This document shows, one piece after another, positions 24,732 to 34,182 of a stretch of DNA of 64,000 bases. The first letter of the stretch is position 1; each line of letters starts with the position of its first letter. The position numbers were made by a program, and so were the translations under genes. Origin of the DNA: Lactobacillus kimbladii (GTDB lineage Bacteria; Bacillota; Bacilli; Lactobacillales; Lactobacillaceae); the NCBI RefSeq assembly GCF_000970755.1, contig NZ_KQ034007.1:1353097-1417096 (forward strand). The letters are read 5' to 3'. The notes under the pieces are model-generated. The model had not been told where the DNA came from and did no database searches. It saw only the letters and a list, made by a program, of their open reading frames with translations.

Positions 24732-25754
24732 CTAACTACGATGCTTATACGTAAATTTTACTAATTTATTGGCATCCGAAAACTCATTTTTGTCATGCAG
24801 TACAACTACAATTCTTCCAGTGCCTTTTTTATAGCTACCAACAAAACAATAGCCTGAGCGTGGCGTCCAACCTGTTTTCATACCGTCTGTTTTTAAGGAT
24901 TTAACGTTATACTTACGACCAGGTAACGTATCATTATAGTTATGTAATTTCTGGCCTGCCACATACATCTCAGGTGTGGCAAAAAATTTCATCAAACTGG
25001 GATAATCATGAGCAACATGATAACCAATTATTGCTAGATCTTTTGCCGACAATAAGTTTCCTGAACTCCAAGCACCTTTAACATAATAACCATAAGGTGC
25101 TAAATCACTGTTTTCAAGCCCTGAAGCTGATACGAAATTTGCAGAAAGATGCCATAGCTTTGCCTGTTTATTCATCATTTTGATGAATTTCTTATTTGAA
25201 CCTGCAACCCATTGACCCAATCGAATTGCAGAGTTATTGTCGGAATCAATTATTGCTGAAGACATGATCTCTTTGATAGTATACTTTTTTCCCTTTTTTA
25301 CATGAAAACAGTTAAGGTTGGGATTCTTGGCCATTTTTACCAAAGGGCTGGAAAACTTGAGCTTTTTTTGCCAATCATGCGGATTACGGGCAAGCTTGCG
25401 CCTGGCTAAATAAATTGTCATTAGTTTCCCAGTAGATGCTGTTAAATAGCGCTTCTTCGCATTTTTTGCCAACAGTACTTCTCCAGTCTTACGATCCAAA
25501 ACTAGGTAAGCTTTTGCTTTGGTTTTAGGCTTTTTTCCATGAATATACTTAGTATATTGGCCAACTGATTTGTCTTGAGTGTGACTATAAACTGTAGTTT
25601 TATGTTTTTTCTTTTTAGTTTTTTGATCCACTTTATTGTTTGCACTATTGCTGTCAATTTGAATGGCTTCATCAGCATGAGCTACTGAAGCGCTAACGAA
25701 AAAAGCTACTATTACCAAAAAAAAGCCACAAATACACTTATTTTTGACTTGCAC
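24732..25754 (-). CDS. dacA: D-alanyl-D-alanine carboxypeptidase (PBP5-type)
   Basis: Secreted serine peptidase of the S11 family, 340 residues. After a signal peptide (about 8-27) and a lysine-rich segment (48-80), the three penicillin-binding motifs are present: STGK (107-110, nucleophile Ser107), SDN (171-173) and KTG (293-295). There is no C-terminal amphipathic anchor of the PBP5 type, so attachment may be through the basic segment. It starts at GTG after AGGGAGG and heads a three-gene operon with the L,D-transpeptidase and CAP genes. Confidence 0.92.
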   Translation of the reverse strand: MQVKNKCICGFFLVIVAFFVSASVAHADEAIQIDSNSANNKVDQKTKKKKHKTTVYSHTQDKSVGQYTKYIHGKKPKTKAKAYLVLDRKTGEVLLAKNAKKRYLTASTGKLMTIYLARRKLARNPHDWQKKLKFSSPLVKMAKNPNLNCFHVKKGKKYTIKEIMSSAIIDSDNNSAIRLGQWVAGSNKKFIKMMNKQAKLWHLSANFVSASGLENSDLAPYGYYVKGAWSSGNLLSAKDLAIIGYHVAHDYPSLMKFFATPEMYVAGQKLHNYNDTLPGRKYNVKSLKTDGMKTGWTPRSGYCFVGSYKKGTGRIVVVLHDKNEFSDANKLVKFTYKHRS

Positions 25755-25882
25755 CTATACCTCCCTAAACATTTTCAAATTTAAAATTACAAGTGATATT
25801 TTAAAATTAATTAACTATAAATTTTATTATATTATAAAATGGTAAATGTAGTTAAATTTTTTTAAAATTGATTGGAGCTAAA

Positions 25883-27022
25883 ATGTTAAGCAAATCCAAA
25901 TTATTTTTAGTGGCTATCAGCTTATCGCTTATGAGCACATTTATTTTTAATGAAAGAGTTTCTGCTGCAACTACTAATACACCAAGTATTGCTGATCAGC
26001 AGAACAATGAGCAAAAAGAGCAAACTCAATCTAATTCTGACACTAGTGATGATTCTAATTCTGACATTAATCAGATAGAAGATTCTAATACGAACGATAA
26101 TAACTCTGGTTCAAACGGGGCAATTAACAATAATAAAAAGCACAAAAAAGTGCCAAAGGTTGTCTATTCTAAGAAAAAAAGTAGTGGTAAAATTTACCAA
26201 ACCCATTATCGCTTTAGTAAAACATTAACCAGTAAAAAAAGATCAGCCAAAAATTGGTATAAAAGACAAATTAGCTATAGCAAAATAGCGAAAACTAACA
26301 AAGGAACTTTTGTTAAGACCAAGTACGGATGGTTAAATAAAAAAGCTTTCAATCAGTTTCTATTAACTAAAAATAAAATCAATTATAAAATGAAAATTGT
26401 CAGAAATGCCAAATTGTATAACTTACCTGCTCACACTAATGATGCCAGAAAAATAGGAACTAGCAAAAATTTGCATTTGAAGAATAAATGGGTTCCTGTC
26501 AATATGATTGCCCATACTAACTTGCATGCAGTATATTATCGTTTTAAACATCAAGGGAAAAATTATTGGATTTTAGGCCAAAATATCAAATATAATTTAA
26601 AGGCTCTAGAAGGCAACAAAAAGTCGCTTGAACGCATTATCAAAATCGGTGAAAAAATGATTGGTCATTCCAAATATGACGAAAAATCAAGACATTTTGA
26701 CTGTTCTAGTTTTATGAATTATCTTTTTACTAAAGCAGGCCATCATCTAGGATCAACCACATTTAGTCAATGTTATAATGGCAAACCCGTTAATTATAAA
26801 AACAAAAAACGTGGCGATCTCATTTTCTTCGATGATAAAGACGATGGTCATTTAGCCCATGTTGGAATGTACCTCGGAAAAGGATTATTTTTACATGATA
26901 GTCCATACACTGACAATGGTGGGGTTGGAGTTTCCAGTCTGCAAGACAATTTCTGGAACTCACGCAATTCAAAGTATTTATCAGTTCACTATCCTGATGG
27001 TATTGTCAGAAGAATTATGTAA
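25883..27022 (+). CDS. NlpC/P60 endopeptidase with wall-binding region
   Basis: A 379-residue secreted peptidoglycan hydrolase on the plus strand, divergent from dacA. It has a signal peptide (about 1-29), an Asn/Asp/Ser-rich linker (30-85), a long Lys/Tyr-rich region (86-240) that resembles SLAP wall-binding repeats, and a C-terminal NlpC/P60 domain (about 245-375). The catalytic Cys274 sits in HFDCSSF, with the histidine in HVGMYLG. The start chosen is the ATG at 25883 (TTGGAG upstream); a TTG at 25868 would add five residues. Confidence 0.88.
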   Translation: MLSKSKLFLVAISLSLMSTFIFNERVSAATTNTPSIADQQNNEQKEQTQSNSDTSDDSNSDINQIEDSNTNDNNSGSNGAINNNKKHKKVPKVVYSKKKSSGKIYQTHYRFSKTLTSKKRSAKNWYKRQISYSKIAKTNKGTFVKTKYGWLNKKAFNQFLLTKNKINYKMKIVRNAKLYNLPAHTNDARKIGTSKNLHLKNKWVPVNMIAHTNLHAVYYRFKHQGKNYWILGQNIKYNLKALEGNKKSLERIIKIGEKMIGHSKYDEKSRHFDCSSFMNYLFTKAGHHLGSTTFSQCYNGKPVNYKNKKRGDLIFFDDKDDGHLAHVGMYLGKGLFLHDSPYTDNGGVGVSSLQDNFWNSRNSKYLSVHYPDGIVRRIM

Positions 27023-27086
27023 AAAAATAATTAAAAGCCTTTAGCTTAAGTCCAATTTTAATAAAATCTCTTGAAAAATAAAAAGA

Positions 27087-27109
27087 CGTATTTGCAAATT
27101 GCAAATACG
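27087..27109. terminator. Bidirectional terminator between NlpC/P60 and rplL
   Basis: A 9-base perfect stem (27087-27095 with 27101-27109) is flanked by AAAAA on the left and TTTTTTT on the right, so it can end transcripts arriving from both converging genes. Confidence 0.85.
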
Positions 27110-27140
27110 CCTTTTTTTAACTTGTCCGATTGGACCACAA

Positions 27141-27506
27141 TTATTTCAATGTAACTGTAGCGCCAACATCTTCAAGCTTAGATTTAATGTCGTTAGCTTC
27201 GTCTTCAGAAACGCCTTCCTTAACGTTCTTAGGAGCGCCATCAACAAGATCTTTTGAGTCCTTAAGACCAAGTCCGGTAATATCACGAACTGCCTTAATA
27301 ACCTTAACTTTTTCTTGGCCAGCTTCTGTCAATTCAACATCAAATGTTGACTTAGCAGCAGCTTCGCCGCCTGCAGCACCTGCAGCAGCAACTGGAGCAG
27401 CAGCAGAAACACCAAATTCATCTTCAATAGCCTTTACCAGGTCATTTAATTCAAGAATTGAAGCACCTTTTAAGTCTTCAATAATCTTATCAGTATCTAA
27501 AGCCAT
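27141..27506 (-). CDS. rplL: 50S ribosomal protein L7/L12
   Basis: A 121-residue stalk protein. The N-terminal dimerisation domain ([17 protein letters not shown]), the Ala/Gly-rich hinge (about 34-52) and the C-terminal factor-binding domain ([23 protein letters not shown]) are all present. It is in the rplJ-rplL operon. The Ala/Gly-rich hinge also produces a long plus-strand open frame, which is a shadow. Confidence 0.98.
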   Translation of the reverse strand: MALDTDKIIEDLKGASILELNDLVKAIEDEFGVSAAAPVAAAGAAGGEAAAKSTFDVELTEAGQEKVKVIKAVRDITGLGLKDSKDLVDGAPKNVKEGVSEDEANDIKSKLEDVGATVTLK

Positions 27507-27547
27507 ACTTATTTATCCTCCGAAATTTTAGATATAAATTATTTTAT

Positions 27548-28057
27548 TTATTCTGCAGATTCATCTTTTGAATCAGCAACAGCTTTAACAGCATATGCAA
27601 AATTGCGTACTGGGGCTTGTAATACAGAAACAAGCATTGACAGTAAGCCTTCGCGACCAGGAATGGCAGCAAGTTCCTTGATTTCTTCTTTAGAAGTCAA
27701 TTTACCTTCTAACATACCACCCTTAATGTCGATAACATCATAGTCATCTTCGTATTTTGAAACAATACGAGCTGGTTCTGTAATATCATCAGCATTATCA
27801 GTATAGATTACAGCAGTTGGACCAACAAAAGTGTCATCAAGACCTTCAATGCCAGCCTTAGCAGCAGCGCGTCTTAAGTAAGTATTCTTAACCACCTTCA
27901 TGTTAACATCGTTTTCACGAAGTTCCTTACGCATGTTAGTAACTTCTTCAACAGTTAAACCAAGGTAATCAATTATCAAAATTGCTTTTGCAGCCTTTAG
28001 CTCTTCAGCAAATGCATCAACAAACTTTTCTTTTTCAGCAATAGCAGCTTTACTCAA
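27548..28057 (-). CDS. rplJ: 50S ribosomal protein L10
   Basis: A 169-residue stalk base protein that anchors L7/L12 dimers. The N-terminal rRNA-binding domain (IIDYLGLTVEEVTNMRKELREN) and the L7/L12-binding C-terminal helix region are present. It is preceded by a structured leader with a terminator-like hairpin, so it is probably feedback-controlled by L10-L12. Confidence 0.97.
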   Translation of the reverse strand: MSKAAIAEKEKFVDAFAEELKAAKAILIIDYLGLTVEEVTNMRKELRENDVNMKVVKNTYLRRAAAKAGIEGLDDTFVGPTAVIYTDNADDITEPARIVSKYEDDYDVIDIKGGMLEGKLTSKEEIKELAAIPGREGLLSMLVSVLQAPVRNFAYAVKAVADSKDESAE

Positions 28058-28089
28058 TCTATTTCACCTCCATTAAATTTATTAATAAA

Positions 28090-28215
28090 TTCCATAAGGC
28101 CTTAAAAAAACTCCATGCCAAGAAAGACATGGAGTTATAAACTCTTCATTATCTTCTGGCCTCGGCGGGATATTAAGGCGTCATGCCACCCGAGTCTTAG
28201 GTAGAATTTACTTTA
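28090..28215 (-). promoter_or_regulatory. Ribosomal protein L10 leader
   Basis: The structured stretch before rplJ includes a paired region (CTAAGACTCGGGTGGCATGA...CCGCCGAGG on the minus strand) that matches the L10(L12)4-binding leader of Bacilli, followed by a hairpin (28109-28117 with 28128-28136) and a T tract. The layout fits regulation by attenuation. Confidence 0.8.
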
Positions 28216-28218
28216 TTA

Positions 28219-28247
28219 AATATAACAGGATTACATTTTAAATGCAA
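28219..28247 (-). promoter_or_regulatory. Promoter of rplJ-rplL
   Basis: TTGCAT (28242-28247) and TATATT (28219-28224) with a 17-base spacer and a TG extension before the -10. It lies directly upstream of the L10 leader and overlaps the end of the phoU region. Confidence 0.7.
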
Positions 28248-28252
28248 GTCAA

Positions 28253-28921
28253 TTATTTCTTTTTTGGTTTAATTAACTCGAATAATTCACCAGAAGTTTT
28301 ATAAATAACCCAACTAGCCAAATTTACAATATGATCACTAATTCTTTCAAGCAGCCTGATAATAACAAAGTAACTAGCTGATGCCACAGCAGCATCAGGT
28401 TCTTGCTCTACTCCATCAATAATCATTTGTCTGGCATTTTTATAGTCCTTAAAAACTTTAGCATGCCCAAGTACCATTTTTCTGGCATCTTTTTCATTTT
28501 CTTGAACATAAGCAGTTAACACTTGAACCAACATTTCACGTACTTGATGGGTCATGTTGGAAATTACTTTTTCAACTTCTGGCAGACGTGGGTTACCTTT
28601 GACTCTGACAGTCTCAACGGCAATACTGTTTGCATTTTCGCCAATTCTTTCTAAGTCCGTTGTAGCTTTTAAGATACTAATAACAACGCGAAAATCTGTT
28701 GCAACCGGCTGTTGCAATGCCATTAATTCCAAAGCCTTTTTTTCAATTTTAACTGCTTCTTTTGCGACTTCCTTGTCTTCGGCAATCATTTGTTGAGCTG
28801 TTTTTTTATCATGTTCGACGAAAGAACGTGTACCCTTATCGATCAGGTCATTTACTAAAACTCCCATCTCCATAAACTGTGCGTTCAATTTTTTCAATTC
28901 GTCTAAAAATATTTCGTGCAT
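28253..28921 (-). CDS. phoU: Phosphate transport regulator PhoU
   Basis: A 222-residue cytoplasmic protein of two three-helix bundles, which tunes Pst uptake and phosphate signalling. The metal-binding type motifs are seen as EDKEVAKEAVKIEK and DLERIGENANSIAVE (about 90-105) and LLERISDHIVNLASWV (about 188-203). It is last in the pst operon. No phoPR pair is in the window. Confidence 0.93.
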   Translation of the reverse strand: MHEIFLDELKKLNAQFMEMGVLVNDLIDKGTRSFVEHDKKTAQQMIAEDKEVAKEAVKIEKKALELMALQQPVATDFRVVISILKATTDLERIGENANSIAVETVRVKGNPRLPEVEKVISNMTHQVREMLVQVLTAYVQENEKDARKMVLGHAKVFKDYKNARQMIIDGVEQEPDAAVASASYFVIIRLLERISDHIVNLASWVIYKTSGELFELIKPKKK

Positions 28922-28935
28922 AATCCACCTCCATA

Positions 28936-29691
28936 TTAGCCAAAACGGCCGTTAAGATAATTATTTGTTATTTCTTTTTGCGGTGCTAAGAACATTTCCT
29001 GTGTCGAACCGGATTCAATCAATTCACCATTCATTAAAAATGCTACCTGATCAGAAACTCGACTCGCTTGTTGCAAGTTGTGTGTCACCATAATAAAAGT
29101 ATATTTTTGCTTTAACGCCATTAAAGTCTCCTCAATTTCAGCACTAGAAATTGGATCAAGAGCAGATGTTGGTTCATCAAGCAAAACTACTTCTGGCCTG
29201 ATAGCTAATGCACGTGCAATGCATATACGCTGCTGCTGACCACCTGAAAAAGCAAGGGCACTACGCTGCAGGCTGTCTTTAGTTTCACTCCAAATGGCAG
29301 CTTGCTTTAAGCTTTCTTCAACTCGCTGCTTAATTAATTCTTTATCTTTAACGCCAGCTATGCGCAAACCATAAGCTACGTTATCAAAGACTGAAAACGG
29401 AAAAGGCGTGGGCTGTTGAAATACCATCCCCACTTTTTTACGCAATCCTACCAAATCAATATGAGAATGATAAATATCTTTTCCTTCTAATAAAATTTCA
29501 CCAGTAATGTTAATACCATCAATATCATCATTCATGCGATTTAGACAACGTAGAAAGGTAGATTTGCCGCAGCCAGAAGGCCCAATCAAAGCAGTCAACT
29601 TTTGAGCGGGAAATGCTAAACTGATTCCGTGTAAAGCTTCAAAATCACCGTATTTTAATTTAACGTTTCTGGCTTCCATCACATATGTCAT
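28936..29691 (-). CDS. pstB: Phosphate ABC transporter ATP-binding protein PstB (second)
   Basis: A 251-residue ATPase. Walker [10 protein letters not shown] (about 37-45), signature SGGQQQR (about 149-155) and Walker [14 protein letters not shown] are present, with [11 protein letters not shown] as the PstB Q-loop block. It is one of two pstB copies in tandem; lactobacilli often carry two. It follows the other copy by 15 bases. Confidence 0.95.
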   Translation of the reverse strand: MTYVMEARNVKLKYGDFEALHGISLAFPAQKLTALIGPSGCGKSTFLRCLNRMNDDIDGINITGEILLEGKDIYHSHIDLVGLRKKVGMVFQQPTPFPFSVFDNVAYGLRIAGVKDKELIKQRVEESLKQAAIWSETKDSLQRSALAFSGGQQQRICIARALAIRPEVVLLDEPTSALDPISSAEIEETLMALKQKYTFIMVTHNLQQASRVSDQVAFLMNGELIESGSTQEMFLAPQKEITNNYLNGRFG

Positions 29692-29706
29692 TATTACCGC
29701 CCCTTT

Positions 29707-30507
29707 TTATCCAAAACTACCCTGAATGTATTTTTCAGTAATCTCACCTTGTGGATTAGTAAAAATATTAGTAGTCGTATCATATTCTAACGCATGTCCC
29801 AGATGAAAAAAGGCAGTATACTCACTAATTCTTGAAGCTTGCTGCATATTGTGAGTCACCATTACCATAGTATATTTCTTCCGCAATTGCTTTAAAGTGT
29901 CTTCCAATTTAGCAGTAGAAACTGGATCAAGAGCACTTGCAGGCTCATCCAAAAGTAAAATTTCTGGCTTTAAAGCGATCGCTCGTGCAATACAGAGTCT
30001 TTGTTGCTGACCACCGGAAAGTGCCAAAGCACTCTGATCGAGTTTGTCTTTAACCTCATCCCATAAGGCAGCAGCTTTAAGACTTTCTTCGACAATCTGA
30101 TCAAGTTTCTTCTTATTGCGATGACCATTTGCTTTCAAGGCATAAGTAATGTTTTCCCTAATCGATTTTGGAAAAGGATTAGGTTTTTGAAAGACCATAC
30201 CAATTGCCTTACGTAGTTCATAAACATTAATTTTACTTTGATTAACATCAAGACTATGAAACATAATGCTGCCGTCAACACGCGCTACCCGATCATTCAT
30301 ACGATTAAGCGAGCGCAAGAAAGTTGATTTACCTGAACCTGAAGCTCCAATCAAAGCAGTAATAGTATTTTTCTTAAAACCTAAACTAACATTGAAAAGC
30401 TTTTGTACAGTCCCACCATAAAATACACTTAGATCTTGGGTAGAAATTGCACATTCATCTTCAGTAAAAGTCTTAATATAGCTTTTTTGATCTTGCCAAT
30501 TTTCCAT
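29707..30507 (-). CDS. pstB: Phosphate ABC transporter ATP-binding protein PstB (first)
   Basis: A 266-residue ATPase with Walker A GASGSGKST (about 55-63), MVFQKPNPFPK, signature SGGQQQR and Walker B ILLLDEPASALDP. It has an N-terminal extension of about 20 residues compared with the second copy. Both copies probably pair with the same PstC-PstA permease. Confidence 0.95.
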   Translation of the reverse strand: MENWQDQKSYIKTFTEDECAISTQDLSVFYGGTVQKLFNVSLGFKKNTITALIGASGSGKSTFLRSLNRMNDRVARVDGSIMFHSLDVNQSKINVYELRKAIGMVFQKPNPFPKSIRENITYALKANGHRNKKKLDQIVEESLKAAALWDEVKDKLDQSALALSGGQQQRLCIARAIALKPEILLLDEPASALDPVSTAKLEDTLKQLRKKYTMVMVTHNMQQASRISEYTAFFHLGHALEYDTTTNIFTNPQGEITEKYIQGSFG

Positions 30508-30518
30508 AAAAAGCTTCC

Positions 30519-31412
30519 TTACTTTATTTTAGCGGCTGTCAGCCGTTTATATATCCAATTTCCTAGTGCCCTGGCACCAAAATTAAAGATGATGACAACA
30601 ATTACCAATAAAGCTGATGTTCCAGCAGAAACCACATTAACGTCAGGAATAATACCTTCAGTATTAACTTTCCAAATGTGAACCGCAAGAGTCTCAGCAG
30701 GCCGCATAATATTTAAAAAACTAGTAGGACTAAATATATTCCAATTAGAATAATCAACGGTAGAACCACTTTGTCCTGCAGTATAAATTAATGCTGCAGC
30801 TTCACCAAATACACGGCCGGCACTTAATATGACGCCAGTGATTATTCCAGGCAGCGCTGCCGGTAAAACTATACCCCTAATGGTTTTCCAGTTTGATAAA
30901 CCTAGAGCCCATCCTGCTTCACGCTGAGTTTGTGGTACACCCTTAATAGCCTCTTCTATGTTACTGGTTAAAGTAGGTAGATTGAAGAAAGTTAAGGCCA
31001 AAGCTCCTGCTAAAATCGAAAAGCCCAAGCCAAACTGTACCACAAATAGCAGATAACCAAAAAGTCCGACAACTATTGATGGTAAGGAACTTAAAATTTC
31101 GATTGTAGTTCTAATTAATTGCGTAAACCAATTATCTGGAGCATATTCTGCCAGATAAATAGCAGCACCTAAAGCGATTGGTAACGAAATTAATAAAGTC
31201 AATAATAAAAGATATAACGAGTTAAATAGCTGGTCCCGTATTCCTCCTCCTGCTTTAAAAGAAGAGGATTCAGAGTTCAGAAAATGCCATGACAAATGCG
31301 GCACACCCGTTATCAAGATGTTACCAATTATTCCGATTAACAATAAGATAACTATCCCAACGAGAAAATAAATCACGCCAGCAGCAATTCGGTTAGTTTT
31401 TTTCGCATTCAT
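30519..31412 (-). CDS. pstA: Phosphate ABC transporter permease PstA
   Basis: A 297-residue permease with six or so helices. The EAA-like loop is visible in NIEEAIKGVPQTQREAGWALGLSNWKTIRGIVLPAALPGIITG (about 157-200). It lies seven bases after pstC. PstA and PstC form the heterodimeric phosphate channel. Confidence 0.95.
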   Translation of the reverse strand: MNAKKTNRIAAGVIYFLVGIVILLLIGIIGNILITGVPHLSWHFLNSESSSFKAGGGIRDQLFNSLYLLLLTLLISLPIALGAAIYLAEYAPDNWFTQLIRTTIEILSSLPSIVVGLFGYLLFVVQFGLGFSILAGALALTFFNLPTLTSNIEEAIKGVPQTQREAGWALGLSNWKTIRGIVLPAALPGIITGVILSAGRVFGEAAALIYTAGQSGSTVDYSNWNIFSPTSFLNIMRPAETLAVHIWKVNTEGIIPDVNVVSAGTSALLVIVVIIFNFGARALGNWIYKRLTAAKIK

Positions 31413-31419
31413 AATACCA

Positions 31420-32412
31420 CTAACCCTTCTTTCCGATTAGATGAACTAAGAAATTGAACACAAGAGACATTATCAAGAGTAAAAGCGCCAAAGACCACAA
31501 TGCATTATTGGGTAAGGTTCCCATAACCGTATTGCCCATCTGACTGGTTAACTGACTAGTTAATGTTGCTGCCGGACTAACTAGGTTATATGGCATTAAG
31601 ACTGCATTTCCGATTGCCATTTGCACAGCTAAAGCTTCACCAAAAGCACGAGCCATACCAAAAATGATTGCTGTCATAATGCGTGAACGTGCAGCTCTTA
31701 AAACAACATGATAGATTGTCTGCCATTTTGTTGCGCCTAAAGCAGCTGAAGATTTGCGTAATTCTTTAGGAATTGCTTTAAAAGCGTCCACTGTTAGTGA
31801 TGTGATAGTAGGCAGCACCATTACAAATAAAATTAAGGTAGCAGTCAAAATGCCAAACCCTGTTCCGCCAAAAACGGCTCTAACTGCGGGGACTACTACC
31901 ATCAAGCCAATAAAGCCGTAAACTACAGATGGTATGCCTACTAACAGTTCCATAAAGGATTGCAATATTTGTACTCTCTTGCCAGATACATATTCTGTCA
32001 TAAATAAAGCCACTGCAATCGAAAATGGAGTTGCAATTATCGCTGCCAGCAGTGTTACAGCAAAAGAAGTAACTATCATTGCAGCTGCACCAACATGGTT
32101 TTTACCCGCTCCGGGATTCCAATCAGTTGAAAAGAGAAAATGAAAAATATTAACTTTATTATCAATAAATGTAGCTAAACCATGCATTCCTACAAAGCCA
32201 ATGATAGCAACTATCAATACTCCAATTAGAATAATCGCCAAAAAAGTTAATCCTTTGCCCCAGCGTTCCTGTCTGGTTTCTTTTGAAGGCTTGGTCAGGC
32301 GGTCAACATCAATATTTCTTGGATCAATGCCTTTAAACTTAACATGTGGTACTTTTTGCTCAGCAAGTGCATCTTCAACCACTTGTTGTAAGTCTTGTTC
32401 TTTTTTTGCCAT
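31420..32412 (-). CDS. pstC: Phosphate ABC transporter permease PstC
   Basis: A 330-residue permease, longer than PstA because of a charged cytoplasmic N-terminus (about 1-45). Typical blocks are IPSVVYGFIGLMVVVP and the loop AIPKELRKSSAALGATKWQTIYHVVLRAA. It begins one base after the pstS stop. Confidence 0.95.
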   Translation of the reverse strand: MAKKEQDLQQVVEDALAEQKVPHVKFKGIDPRNIDVDRLTKPSKETRQERWGKGLTFLAIILIGVLIVAIIGFVGMHGLATFIDNKVNIFHFLFSTDWNPGAGKNHVGAAAMIVTSFAVTLLAAIIATPFSIAVALFMTEYVSGKRVQILQSFMELLVGIPSVVYGFIGLMVVVPAVRAVFGGTGFGILTATLILFVMVLPTITSLTVDAFKAIPKELRKSSAALGATKWQTIYHVVLRAARSRIMTAIIFGMARAFGEALAVQMAIGNAVLMPYNLVSPAATLTSQLTSQMGNTVMGTLPNNALWSLALLLLIMSLVFNFLVHLIGKKG

Positions 32413-32413
32413 C

Positions 32414-33280
32414 TTAATTACCTATCTTTGTAACTTTGTTTTGACTATCACGCGTAACTTTCATTTCGTGAATGCTTAAATAACCAATTTTAGGAACTAA
32501 ATCCCTCTGCACTTTTTTACTTAATACGTATTTGATGAACGCGGCTGTTGCTTTATTAGGCTTGCCCTTCGTATACATGTGCTCATAAGACCAAAGAGGC
32601 CATTTATTCGTAGGAATATTTTTATTATCAGGCTGAATGTGGTTAATACTAATTTTTTGAATATTTTGGTCATTGGCATATGGGAAAGATATATAAGAAA
32701 TAGTACCCGGAGTTGAATTAACAATCTTTTTTACAGTACCATTAGAATCTTGTTCCTGAGAATTAACAGCCTCTTTTCCCTTTAAGATAAGATCTTCAAA
32801 TGTGGATCTGGTACCACTGCCGCGAGAACGATTGATCACAATGATTGATTGATTTTTACCGCCTACTTGTCGCCAATTTTTGATTTTACCTGTGAAAATG
32901 TCCGAAAGCTGTTTGATGGATAAATTTTTAACACCAGTCTCTTTATTAGCAATTGGTACAATTCCCACAACTGCAACTGGGTAATCTTCCAGCTTTTTAG
33001 CATCAATGCCCTTTTGCGTTTCAGCAAAAACATCAGAAGTACCAACTTCCACAGCCCCTGCTTGCACTTGGCTTAGTCCTGTACCAGAGCCACCACCTTG
33101 AACGACAATATTGCTGCTGAGATGTGCTAAATGGTAATCATTACCTGCTTGTTCTATTAAAGGTTGCAGAGCACTTGAGCCAACTATTGTTATTTTTTCC
33201 CGACTCTGGCTACATCCCATTAAAATAAATGGCAAACAAAGCATTAATATTAGCAGTTTGCCTAAATTATTTTTTTTCAT
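32414..33280 (-). CDS. pstS: Phosphate-binding lipoprotein PstS
   Basis: A 288-residue extracellular binding protein anchored as a lipoprotein: the signal peptide ends in LMGC with the lipidated Cys23. Phosphate-binding loops are visible as VGSSALQPL (about 33-41), GGGSGTGLSQV (about 62-72) and NRSRGSGTRSTFE (about 149-161). It is first of the operon. Confidence 0.97.
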   Translation of the reverse strand: MKKNNLGKLLILMLCLPFILMGCSQSREKITIVGSSALQPLIEQAGNDYHLAHLSSNIVVQGGGSGTGLSQVQAGAVEVGTSDVFAETQKGIDAKKLEDYPVAVVGIVPIANKETGVKNLSIKQLSDIFTGKIKNWRQVGGKNQSIIVINRSRGSGTRSTFEDLILKGKEAVNSQEQDSNGTVKKIVNSTPGTISYISFPYANDQNIQKISINHIQPDNKNIPTNKWPLWSYEHMYTKGKPNKATAAFIKYVLSKKVQRDLVPKIGYLSIHEMKVTRDSQNKVTKIGN

Positions 33281-33316
33281 AATAATTCCCTCAATTAGAC
33301 AAATAAATTCAGCTCT

Positions 33317-33345
33317 AGTTTATCAAAACTTTCATTATTGACCAA
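33317..33345 (-). promoter_or_regulatory. Promoter of the pst operon
   Basis: TTGGTC (33340-33345), a 17-base spacer and TAAACT (33317-33322) preceded by TGA. It is 37 bases or more before pstS. No PhoP box could be defined by eye. Confidence 0.55.
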
Positions 33346-33370
33346 TCATAAATACTCGCAAAGAGATAAA

Positions 33371-33402
33371 AAAACAACTTTGCCAAATAGACAAGTTGTT
33401 TT
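33371..33402 (-). terminator. Terminator of rplK-rplA
   Basis: A 10-base perfect stem (33371-33380 with 33393-33402) with a 12-base loop and a minus-strand T7 tract, about 20 bases after the rplA stop codon. Confidence 0.85.
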
Positions 33403-33419
33403 CCATCAGTTATTTAATT

Positions 33420-34112
33420 TTAATCCAAGTTTAACGGATCTAGCTTAATTCCAGGTCCAAACGTTGCAGCCACAGCTACACTCTTAATGTATTGACCCTT
33501 AGCTGCAGAAGGACGTGCACGCAAAATAACGTCACGTAATGCATCAAAGTTTTCAACTAATTGTTCATCAGTAAATGAAACTTTACCGATAGCAGCATGA
33601 ATAGCAGCTTGGCGGTCAACACGATATTCAACTTGACCAGCCTTAACGTTCTTAACAGCTTTTTCAATATCCATTGTAACAGTACCAGTCTTAGGGTTCG
33701 GCATTAAACCTTTTGGTCCAAGCACACGACCTAAACGACCAACTTTAGCCATCATTGTTGGTGTAGCAACAACAACATCGAAGTCTAAGTAACCGTTTTG
33801 TACTTTTTCAACTAAATCGTCAGAACCAACTTCATCAGCACCGGCAGCCTTAGCTTGTTCAGCTTGAGGACCCTCAGCAAAAACAATCACCTTTTGAGTC
33901 TTACCAGTACCGTTAGGCAATACCAGTGAACCACGAATTTGTTGGTCTGCTTGTTTAGGGTCAACGCTCAAGTTATATGAAACTTCAACTGAAGCATCAA
34001 AGCCCGCGTATGAAGTTTCTTTAACTAACTTCATTGCTTCAGCAACTGAATATAATTTCTTTGAATCTACTTTTTTAGCAGCTTCTAAATATTTTTTACC
34101 ATGCTTTGGCAT
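33420..34112 (-). CDS. rplA: 50S ribosomal protein L1
   Basis: A 230-residue protein of the L1 stalk. The blocks [31 protein letters not shown] (about 129-143) and [10 protein letters not shown] are diagnostic. It also acts as translational repressor of its own operon in many bacteria, and two candidate binding sites lie upstream of rplA and rplK here. Confidence 0.98.
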   Translation of the reverse strand: MPKHGKKYLEAAKKVDSKKLYSVAEAMKLVKETSYAGFDASVEVSYNLSVDPKQADQQIRGSLVLPNGTGKTQKVIVFAEGPQAEQAKAAGADEVGSDDLVEKVQNGYLDFDVVVATPTMMAKVGRLGRVLGPKGLMPNPKTGTVTMDIEKAVKNVKAGQVEYRVDRQAAIHAAIGKVSFTDEQLVENFDALRDVILRARPSAAKGQYIKSVAVAATFGPGIKLDPLNLD

Positions 34113-34131
34113 GTGATTTCCTCCTTAATAT

Positions 34132-34159
34132 GTGGTCAAGCGAGCTAAAGCTCTCCCAC
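34132..34159 (-). promoter_or_regulatory. Candidate L1-binding site before rplA
   Basis: On the minus strand GTGGGA and a terminal CCAC (outer arms 34156-34159 and 34132-34135) enclose the hairpin GAGC-ttta-GCTC and an unpaired TTGA. The same design is found in the rplK leader at 34634-34671. Confidence 0.6.
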
Positions 34160-34182
34160 CTAAATTGTTATAAATAACAGGA

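Noticed and set aside
27130-27531. A long plus-strand open frame across rplL
   Set aside because: It is a shadow of the Ala/Gly-rich hinge of L7/L12 on the other strand; no ribosome binding site and no coding logic.
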